This document shows positions 23,971 through 29,487 of a stretch of 29,487 nt of DNA, one piece after another. The notes beneath the pieces were generated by a model. That model did no database searches. It saw only the letters and a list, made by a program, of their open reading frames with translations, and was not told where the DNA came from. Each line of letters starts with the position of its first letter. The first letter of the stretch is position 1. Both the position numbers and the translations under genes were made by a program. Origin of the DNA: CAZFVY01 sp964522665 (GTDB taxonomy: Bacteria; Verrucomicrobiota; Verrucomicrobiia; Limisphaerales; CAZFVY01). The stretch is taken from the NCBI GenBank assembly GCA_964522665.1, contig CAZFVY010000094.1, forward strand, positions 1-29,487, read 5' to 3'.

Positions 23971-25407
23971 CTAAGTCGTAGGGGTCTTACTGGCTTCCTC
24001 GAAGAATTGCCACGGCCCGCAAACGCCGAGGCCGAAGCCTTTCTCTCCCAGCAGGCCACTGCGGCGGTTCAGGACGCGGTCGTGAGACGGATTCTCCGCC
24101 CGGGAACCGTGCCAGCTCAATGCGTCCGATAGCGTGGCGGCATCCGGGCCTTCAAAATAATAGGTGGCGCCCGCGGGAACGGCGAGCAAGGTCGGTCGGG
24201 CGCCTTTGGTCTTGCGAGTCGGATCGTCTTCGTTCGGTTCGTCAATCAAGTGAAGGCGTTCGCTCCAGCCCGTTATCGGGATCGGCTTGGCAACGCAGGC
24301 GGCGACCAACCGACAATCAATAAACCCGAGCGATTGGATATGCGCGCGCCGGTTCTCGCGCAGTCCCGAACCGCCGCGAAGTCGCCCCTTTTTTAGTAGG
24401 ACTTGTCCCGTGATCGGCTCGATCCAGTTGGGCAGCCAGCCACCGGGATGGGCGGCGATCGGCTGACCGTTCCGGTCCCGCTTAAGCGCCCCGTGCCCAT
24501 CGAGATTTGAGATGGCCGGGAAGACCGCGGGGGAAAGGAGCAGCCACTTGACCCGCCGTCCGGTGACGGCCGCGGAGCGCGGCAACACCTTTTCCGCGCC
24601 AAATTGAGGCGTTTCGTGTACCTGGCAGGCACGCCGCTGGCCCCCGCAGATAAGTATCCCGTCTTCGGGGAAAAGCTCTTTTAGGGCTTCAACGGTGGAC
24701 GCTGGTTTGCCGGTCGCGACCGGCATCTGCGCGTGGACGCCCATCGTGACGCCTTCCCGAAGGCGGAGGTACTGCGCGGCGTAAATCTTTCCGGCGGCGG
24801 CGCCGCGGCCAGTGGATTCGGTCGCGGAATCAATTTCGATGCCGATATTCCATTCACCTCCCATGATGTCGTCATCCGCCAGTTGCAGCGGTTCGGCGGT
24901 AGGTTTCTCCCCGAGATACCTTTCGATCGCGCTTTTGTTCCACCACGCAGACGGGCCTTCCTTATCGTGCTCGGCGCGACTGACGACCGGGTAGAGCGCC
25001 GGCTGGGGAAGGTTGCATTGGCCCTGCCGCTCTTGCAACGGAAGCAGGTCAGGCGCGGCGCTGTCGCGCTGAGTCACGTCGGCCGGGCACGGAAACAGCC
25101 AGGCGCCGGCCAGCGACGGAAAGGGGCCGACGGTCGCCAGCGAACCGAACCGATGGGTTCGCTTTGAGTCATCGCCACGGGCCGGGTAACGGCCGTTACG
25201 CCCGAAGAAATGGGAATGTTCCCACGCTTGAAATTGACCCCGCTCCTTCGCCGGAAACGCGCGGTGAAGCGCGGAATGCAAGGCATCGAAGATGATCGAC
25301 GGCTCGGGCCAGCGCGCGCCGTGGCCGCCCGAACCGGCGTTGGCCGTCATCGGTCGGCCGTCACGGAAAAAAAGTACATCCTGCGGGGTGACAGTGTACG
25401 TGGGCAT
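23971..25407 (-). CDS. cmr3: Cmr3 (Cas5-family, crRNA 5'-handle binding)
   Basis: A 478-residue RAMP protein beginning with the Cmr3 signature VTPQDVLFFRDGRPM and a following HGARWPEPS segment. The C-terminus has the RAMP glycine-rich loop GEKGFGLGVCG. Cmr3 pairs with Cas10 and clamps the 5' repeat-derived handle of the crRNA, here presumably TTGGTGAC from both arrays. It is longer than archaeal Cmr3 proteins, which is not rare in bacteria. It begins 3 bases after the cas10 stop. Confidence 0.93.
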   Translation of the reverse strand: MPTYTVTPQDVLFFRDGRPMTANAGSGGHGARWPEPSIIFDALHSALHRAFPAKERGQFQAWEHSHFFGRNGRYPARGDDSKRTHRFGSLATVGPFPSLAGAWLFPCPADVTQRDSAAPDLLPLQERQGQCNLPQPALYPVVSRAEHDKEGPSAWWNKSAIERYLGEKPTAEPLQLADDDIMGGEWNIGIEIDSATESTGRGAAAGKIYAAQYLRLREGVTMGVHAQMPVATGKPASTVEALKELFPEDGILICGGQRRACQVHETPQFGAEKVLPRSAAVTGRRVKWLLLSPAVFPAISNLDGHGALKRDRNGQPIAAHPGGWLPNWIEPITGQVLLKKGRLRGGSGLRENRRAHIQSLGFIDCRLVAACVAKPIPITGWSERLHLIDEPNEDDPTRKTKGARPTLLAVPAGATYYFEGPDAATLSDALSWHGSRAENPSHDRVLNRRSGLLGEKGFGLGVCGPWQFFEEASKTPTT

Positions 25408-25410
25408 AGG

Positions 25411-27528
25411 TCAGTCGAGTTGTCGTGAAATAAAGGATTCCAGCGCGAAAAGGTGGTAGAATTCCGCGAGCGGACGCGCGAGGCGCCGCTCCTCCGTCTT
25501 GCGGGTCTTCGGGTTGCGTTCGGTCCAGGAAAACTCGTGCAGTTCACGCAGGTAATCGACCGCTGACTTAACGAGCGCCGCGCGTTCGGTCTCCGGCAGC
25601 GGCTCGGCTTGGCGCTCGGCAACCAACGAAAAATCACGAACCGCTATATTCATGAGCTCCTCGCTCAGCGGTTTGCCAGCGTCATAGCGCGAGAGAACGG
25701 AGATCAGGCGGTGCGGAAACCGGCTGCTGATGGGCGGTTCGTAATTCGGATCCTCGATTCGCGTTCGGAAATTCCTCTGGAACACGGACCAAAGCCGAAA
25801 CGCCGATGAGTTGAATTTCGCGCCCCATTCAACCGTCTCCCCGCTTCGTTTGAACAAGGTCACGGCGAGGGCATCGCGGTTCCAACGCGCGGCCGGAACT
25901 TCCAGGCTCCGACGAAGCTTATGGTCAAAAACCAGTCGCAGTGGACGCCCTTTGGCCTGCCTCTCGGCCCGCAGCGCGGCTTCGACCATGTCCTGCAGTG
26001 GTTCCTTGATGTGGCCGATCGCCAAACCGATCGAGGCGGTCAGCGGCTTAAGCTGGCCTGGAGTGAGAATCGCCCCGAATTCCTCGCGCAATTTGATTGC
26101 GCAAGCCATGGCCCGGGACGCGGGCAGCATCGCCAACACGTCGTCTCCGCCAGCGTAGATCAATTGGCCGTCGTGCTGCTCGACGATTTTCTGAGCGCTG
26201 CCGGTGGCGAATTTCGATAACTTGCCGCTAAACTCGGAATGCCATTGTTGGGTGATTTCGTCAGTCGTGTTTTTCCCGGTTAACCACTGTCCCATTTCGT
26301 CACCGTCCATCGCGAGCACCGCGTAATATGCGGTAATCGGACCAAGCCGCGCCTGGAGTTGAAGGTTTTTAAGCCGCTCTTTCGCGATCTGTACTTGTTG
26401 TTTTGTCGATACGTCGGCCGCGTCGCCTTCCCATTTGAGCCAAGATGACGGGTGAAAGACCGCGGCGTCGGCCCGTTCAAACCAGTATTTGTAACTTTCG
26501 TGATCGCCGCGCCGGACAGATTCAGCCACGTCCGAATCGACGCCGTCCAGCGCGTCCACCACAGAATTGGCGAACTCGAAAAAGGCCTGTTCCAGCTCAG
26601 GCGGACAGATCGGGCTTAGGACCTTGCGCGCGAGTTCCTTTCGCCACGGCGCGATCGCTACCGCCGGAGCCGAGTCGAAGGCCGTCCGTGCCCGGGGCAG
26701 TGATTCGCTTAGGCGCGCCAGATGCCAGACGCGCTTGATGAGGTTGACGGCGCCAAGCTCGTCGTCGTTGCGGAAGAGATGGCCAATGCCTTTCTTCTGG
26801 CGCGCTTGCGCCACCCATCCGGCGTCGGCCACCGCTTCCTCCTTTCCCGAGAAATGGTCCTTATGAACCAGCGGCGTCCCCTGCCATGCCGAGAAGCGAT
26901 GCAGGGCGCGGCTGCCGTCGAGGCGGTGGCCGAGCAGATGATGATTTTTAGCCCACCCACCGGGTCCCGCGGCGCCGAGCGGGACGCGCGCGGCGGTCGC
27001 GGCTAGCTCGTCGCCGCTCAATATCGGCCACACTTGCCAACTAATCTGCCAGAAATGAGACACTTGATAATTCCAGCGGGTTAGTTGATCTTTCGTAAGT
27101 CCTAGCCCGCGATGTCTCAGATGGTCGTCACACTCGTCGCAGATCCGCTGCCATTCGCTCGTCGTGGTCGTATTGCCCTGAGACCCCGTGCTAAAGCCGA
27201 AGGTGTCGGCTGCTGCTTGCGCAACGCGTTCAGGTTCTGAATGATGAGTTACGACGAGAAAGCGATTCGGAAGATTTGGTATCAGGAGGGATTCAGCTTC
27301 GGCGTCACTGAGTTTCACCGGATTCCGAAGCCAGTCGAAAAGACGTTGTTTGTCAATGTTAGGGTAGATTAGTTCGGCTAGCGGGTCTGCCGCGCGAACG
27401 CCTTGAATTGCATGAGCGATCAGCCAAGAAAGGAGGTAGCTCCCGCTCCAAAGATCGCGCGTGCTCCGCGCTTGAGCGATGAATTCCTGCACCGGTCCTA
27501 CCTGAATTTTCAGCAGCGCTTTCCTCAT
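25411..27528 (-). CDS. cmr2: Cas10/Cmr2 with active GGDD cyclase motif, lacking the HD domain
   Basis: The ATG at 27528 is preferred over the TTG at 27543 because RKALLKIQVGPVQEFIAQAR is the usual Cmr2 beginning; this gives 705 residues. The first Palm domain starts at once (GPVQEFIAQARSTRDLWSGS), so the N-terminal HD nuclease found in many Cas10 proteins is absent. A CxxC pair lies near residue 130. The second Palm has AMDGDEMG (Asp408, Asp410) and AGGDDVLAMLP (GGDD at 460-463), the metal and catalytic site that polymerises ATP into cyclic oligoadenylate. It is the largest subunit of the Cmr complex and first gene of the operon. Without HD, defence should rely on RNA cleavage by Cmr4 and cyclic-oligoadenylate signalling. 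Confidence 0.95.
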   Translation of the reverse strand: MRKALLKIQVGPVQEFIAQARSTRDLWSGSYLLSWLIAHAIQGVRAADPLAELIYPNIDKQRLFDWLRNPVKLSDAEAESLLIPNLPNRFLVVTHHSEPERVAQAAADTFGFSTGSQGNTTTTSEWQRICDECDDHLRHRGLGLTKDQLTRWNYQVSHFWQISWQVWPILSGDELAATAARVPLGAAGPGGWAKNHHLLGHRLDGSRALHRFSAWQGTPLVHKDHFSGKEEAVADAGWVAQARQKKGIGHLFRNDDELGAVNLIKRVWHLARLSESLPRARTAFDSAPAVAIAPWRKELARKVLSPICPPELEQAFFEFANSVVDALDGVDSDVAESVRRGDHESYKYWFERADAAVFHPSSWLKWEGDAADVSTKQQVQIAKERLKNLQLQARLGPITAYYAVLAMDGDEMGQWLTGKNTTDEITQQWHSEFSGKLSKFATGSAQKIVEQHDGQLIYAGGDDVLAMLPASRAMACAIKLREEFGAILTPGQLKPLTASIGLAIGHIKEPLQDMVEAALRAERQAKGRPLRLVFDHKLRRSLEVPAARWNRDALAVTLFKRSGETVEWGAKFNSSAFRLWSVFQRNFRTRIEDPNYEPPISSRFPHRLISVLSRYDAGKPLSEELMNIAVRDFSLVAERQAEPLPETERAALVKSAVDYLRELHEFSWTERNPKTRKTEERRLARPLAEFYHLFALESFISRQLD

Positions 27529-27543
27529 ACTTGTTTTGGCCAA

Positions 27544-27780
27544 GGTTTGCGAACGACTAAGGAGGCTTTACCCCTACAACGCGGGTCATTGCGCGCACGG
27601 CTGAGAGGCACCCAGAACTTTTGGTTCAGCGTCAGGTGGACTTCTCATGCCAAGAACACCCGCGATAATGCGTCAGCAGTAATGTGGACTTCCTCGTTGC
27701 TCGTTGAGGACAGTAACCATTTTGAATTTGGAACTCAACCATTATTTTCATTTCTAGATTCTTATTTTACGCCACTCCTT
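27544..27780 (-). promoter_or_regulatory. Probable upstream region/promoter of the cmr-effector operon
   Basis: There is no convincing gene between cas10 and about 28150. An AT-rich stretch at about 27715-27770 precedes the operon on the minus strand, and a nine-base direct repeat GTGGACTTC occurs at 27636-27644 and 27684-27692 (plus-strand reading), possibly operator-like. No clear sigma-70 boxes or good Shine-Dalgarno were found, so exact promoter positions are not given. Confidence 0.3.
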
Positions 27781-28072
27781 CGACCACTACGTCGGAGCAT
27801 TGGAGACTTCACGCGGTTCCCCTGCGCTGGTGTGGCCACGGGCGAATGCTTTTCCGGAACACCGGGCTGGTAAACGCGGCCGGTGCCTCACGCCTGCTCA
27901 AGCCAATAAACACCGCCCTCGCTCATCGACTTGCCGCCACCCGTGCCCGGAAATGATCTGAACGGCTGCAGTGGCCTCCGTACATAGGGAATGCCGGCCG
28001 CCCTGGTAATCCCAGAGCGGCCGGGTGTCGTGCGAGCACGAGGTCGAAGGAGGCCTTTGGACCTGCATGTAG

Positions 28073-28090
28073 CCAATGCCTTTCGGCGTT
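28073..28090 (-). repeat. Solitary CRISPR repeat core upstream of the cmr operon
   Basis: Eighteen bases, CCAATGCCTTTCGGCGTT, are identical to positions 5-22 of both CRISPR repeats, including the whole stem-loop. The flanks do not match and there is no second repeat one period away. It is either a relic of a lost third array or a retained regulatory element. A perfect GCGCGAC/GTCGCGC hairpin (28097-28114) lies directly beside it. Confidence 0.6.
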
Positions 28091-28096
28091 TTTTCC

Positions 28097-28114
28097 GCGC
28101 GACTCTTGTCGCGC
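28097..28114. repeat. Perfect 7-bp hairpin beside the solitary repeat
   Basis: GCGCGAC (28097-28103), loop TCTT, GTCGCGC (28108-28114). On the plus strand A-residues rather than T-residues follow; on the minus strand it is followed by GGAAAAAA. It is therefore not a classical rho-independent terminator on either strand. Confidence 0.4.
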
Positions 28115-28152
28115 AAAAGTTGATAGGGCGTGCCGCCCCACGAATGGGCCGG

Positions 28153-28494
28153 TCAGTATTGAACCTCGTGGACAATGATATCAATGCGACTGAGACAATA
28201 CATTAGCTCAACCGCCGGGTGATTGGGATTGAGACAACGCCGTAGCCCGTAACACGCCACTTCAATTCCGAGAGAGGCGTGAAACGTCGGAGATTCACCG
28301 GCCAGCACTTTCAGCATCGTCGCCGCCGGGATCAGCGCGCCCACGTGGTCGTCTCTCTGTATGCAACCATAGAGCGAGTCGAGAAGCGAATACAATCGCG
28401 GTCGGGCGGCGAGACGGTTAAGACCGTGCCGAATTCCCAAAAGAAGTTCAAACAGAATCGGTCGGCAGACTTTTTGAGGCAATTCGAATTTCAT
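28153..28494 (-). CDS. Hypothetical 113-residue protein
   Basis: From the ATG at 28494 the frame encodes a mostly helical, Leu-rich protein (CRPILFELLLGIRHGLNRL, RLYSLLDSLYGCIQRDD, AATMLKVLAGESPTF) with several cysteines. I recognise no family. There is no good Shine-Dalgarno, and the frame continues upstream without a clear earlier start. It lies between the integrase remnant and the cmr operon, so it could be island cargo or a remnant. The helical pattern and length support a real gene only moderately. Confidence 0.4.
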   Translation of the reverse strand: MKFELPQKVCRPILFELLLGIRHGLNRLAARPRLYSLLDSLYGCIQRDDHVGALIPAATMLKVLAGESPTFHASLGIEVACYGLRRCLNPNHPAVELMYCLSRIDIIVHEVQY

Positions 28495-28732
28495 AATATT
28501 TATTAGATGCGGCGTCCAAGAAGTCCCTTTCCACCTCGTGCTCAAATAACCCTGGCGGCCCGACCTCCCCAACAAATTGGAAATATTTTCTCATAAAAGG
28601 ACGTATACTCACCCACCGACGCCGAGTCAACTCTTTTTCTTAATGAATTTATCTGGACGAACGTCACAATTTCCTTGTCTGTCCAGAATTGGAGAATCGG
28701 CTCGTGTCGGAAGCGCGCGGAGCTAGGTGTTT

Positions 28733-28768
28733 CCACCTATTGCTCGTACCGCGCGCACGAATAGGTGG
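28733..28768. repeat. Inverted repeat next to the integrase remnant
   Basis: CCACCTATT (28733-28741) and AATAGGTGG (28760-28768) are perfect inverted copies. CGT/ACG extends the stem after a three-base bulge. It lies just past the end of the integrase frame on the minus strand and could be a terminator-like structure or a recombination scar. The remainder of 28495-28774 shows nothing else I can name. Confidence 0.4.
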
Positions 28769-28774
28769 TTTGCC

Positions 28775-29360
28775 TTAGTAGTCCTCGAGAGTCATCATAA
28801 AAATTGGATGAGGCAACGGGGGAAGCGAAGAATAATTGTCATTGACCAGAAGTTGGATTGCTCGGTTATACGCGTAAGTGGTAGATAGTTGCGCCTGCTG
28901 TCCTTCATTGGCGGCGCGTGCGCGACGCATCCGTTTTTATGAACTCCTCGACGGCGTCCTGGACCTCTTTGCGTTTCACGCTGGCGACGGTGTTAAGGTA
29001 CCGCTCGACGCCCTCTCCCATCGTCTGCCCATTCAATTTGCTTGCCGCCTCGACGAATTCGGACACGGCGCCGAGGAGAGAGAAACGCTCGCCGGTGGAC
29101 TGCCGGAACGCCTCCAGCGGCTCGATTGCCGCTAAGGCATCGCGCGATTGGATCGCCGTCAACGCGGCGGATTGCGAGCCGCTGGCGAGTTCGCGGACGA
29201 TTCGCTCGGCTTCCGTCTTGGCGTCCGCGTAGTCACCGAAGGATCGAACGCGCCGCTTCCCGGCGGTGCGATGAGCGAGCCGGAAAAACGGGTAAGACGC
29301 CGATTTGACGCAAATAACGGCCTCAGAGTTCCGATGCTTGACCCGGACAGGAAACTTCAT
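28775..29360 (-). pseudogene. Truncated, frameshifted tyrosine-recombinase-type integrase (N-terminal part)
   Basis: The ATG at 29360 opens a 151-residue frame (MKFPVRVKHRNSEAVI, YPFFRLAHRTAGKRRVRSFG, YADAKTEAERIVRELASGSQ, VEEFIKTDASRT) resembling the N-terminal part of phage-type integrases from Verrucomicrobia. It hits a stop at 28905-28907. In the next frame the family-like sequence continues (ANEGQQAQLSTTYAYNRAIQ), showing a frameshift near 28910, then diverges and ends at 28775-28777. The catalytic domain with the R..HxxR..Y residues is gone. The gene starts 77 bases from the tRNA-Leu 3' end and reads away from it, the normal layout for a tRNA-integrated island. Confidence 0.65.
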
Positions 29361-29403
29361 CTTGCGCCGGGAATCAGCCGAAAGTTGTGCGGAATCTGCG
29401 CGG

Positions 29404-29417
29404 GAACTCCGGAGTTC
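29404..29417. repeat. 14-bp perfect palindrome between tRNA and integrase
   Basis: GAACTCCGGAGTTC reads the same on both strands. It lies in the 77 bases between the tRNA 3' end and the integrase start codon, where recombinase arm sites or integrase operators often lie. Its function is inferred only from its position. Confidence 0.35.
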
Positions 29418-29437
29418 GTCGTTTTCCCGAGTAAAAG

Positions 29438-29487
29438 TGGTGCGGTTAGCAGGACTTGAACCTGCACGCCTTGCGGCACTACCACCT
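29438..29487 (-). tRNA. tRNA-Leu (anticodon NAG, probably GAG), 3' part only
   Basis: The window edge cuts this minus-strand tRNA. Visible from the anticodon are AG (positions 35-36), loop end GT, stem GGTAG, a long class II variable arm (TGCC-GCAA-GGCG), a perfect T arm (GCAGG TTCAAGT CCTGC), acceptor TAACCGC, discriminator A and an encoded CCA. The long variable arm with anticodon ..AG identifies leucine. The integrase remnant sits immediately downstream, and a degenerate copy of this 3' end lies at the other island boundary. Confidence 0.9.

Noticed and set aside
27403..27873. A 156-residue plus-strand frame overlapping the cas10 start
   Set aside because: It overlaps the conserved N-terminus of Cas10 on the other strand and shows no recognisable family features.
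27888..28184. Overlapping minus-strand frames of 72-98 residues over the solitary repeat
   Set aside because: They overlap one another in different frames and include the repeat core; no protein-like pattern or family match is seen.
28542..28736. A 64-residue minus-strand frame beside the integrase remnant
   Set aside because: Short, without ribosome-binding context or family match, and overlapped by the inverted repeat; not enough to call a gene.

Overview
This is a GC-rich bacterial segment. The best guess for its source is Verrucomicrobiota or a close relative: the integrase remnant at the right end and the TPR-glycosyltransferase resemble proteins I associate with that phylum. This is recognition by eye, not a search result.

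Left part (1-12025), ordinary chromosome with some wreckage. It holds a fragment of a BadF/BadG-type kinase gene, a short TIR protein that carries the end of a Roco COR domain, riboflavin synthase, a YgdI/YgdR-type lipoprotein and a secreted protein of unknown function. It also has an intergenic repeat of three hairpins and a small HTH-like protein. A tight plus-strand operon follows: response regulator fused to a thioredoxin-reductase-like flavoprotein, cyclic-nucleotide-binding histidine kinase, and DedA-rhodanese. A TPR-glycosyltransferase and a nitronate monooxygenase complete this part.

Right part (about 12031-29440), a genomic island carrying a type III-B CRISPR-Cas system. A partial tRNA-Leu gene (minus strand) enters at the right edge. 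A degenerate copy of its 3' end lies at 12031-12068 in the same orientation, a few bases after the nitronate monooxygenase stop. A frameshifted, truncated integrase sits beside the tRNA. Everything between is minus-strand. Reading right to left the order is: integrase remnant, small unknown gene, cas10(cmr2)-cmr3-cmr4-cmr5-cmr6-cmr1, a 1298-residue effector, a translationally coupled 107-residue protein, leader and CRISPR array 2, a Cas1 chimera, cas2, leader and CRISPR array 1, a 181-bp MITE-like element, decayed repeats, and the att-like copy.

The likely working model is as follows. The Cmr complex has an intact Cas10 GGDD cyclase site but no HD nuclease domain. On binding target RNA it should make cyclic oligoadenylate. 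The only visible sensor for that signal is the effector encoded after cmr1. Its domains are an APAF-1-like winged-helix/helical region, a WD40 propeller set, TIR and SAVED, in that order. It looks like a STAND immune protein that lost its NB-ARC ATPase and came under control of a cyclic-nucleotide-binding SAVED domain, with TIR as the NADase output. This architecture is the most novel item in the window. The second is a Cas1 whose N-terminal domain has been replaced, in frame, by a three-helix membrane region. No cas6, ring nuclease, Csm6 or Csx1 gene is visible here.

The adaptation genes and integrase show decay (Cas1 chimera, probable cas2 frameshift, broken integrase), whereas the interference and effector genes are intact.
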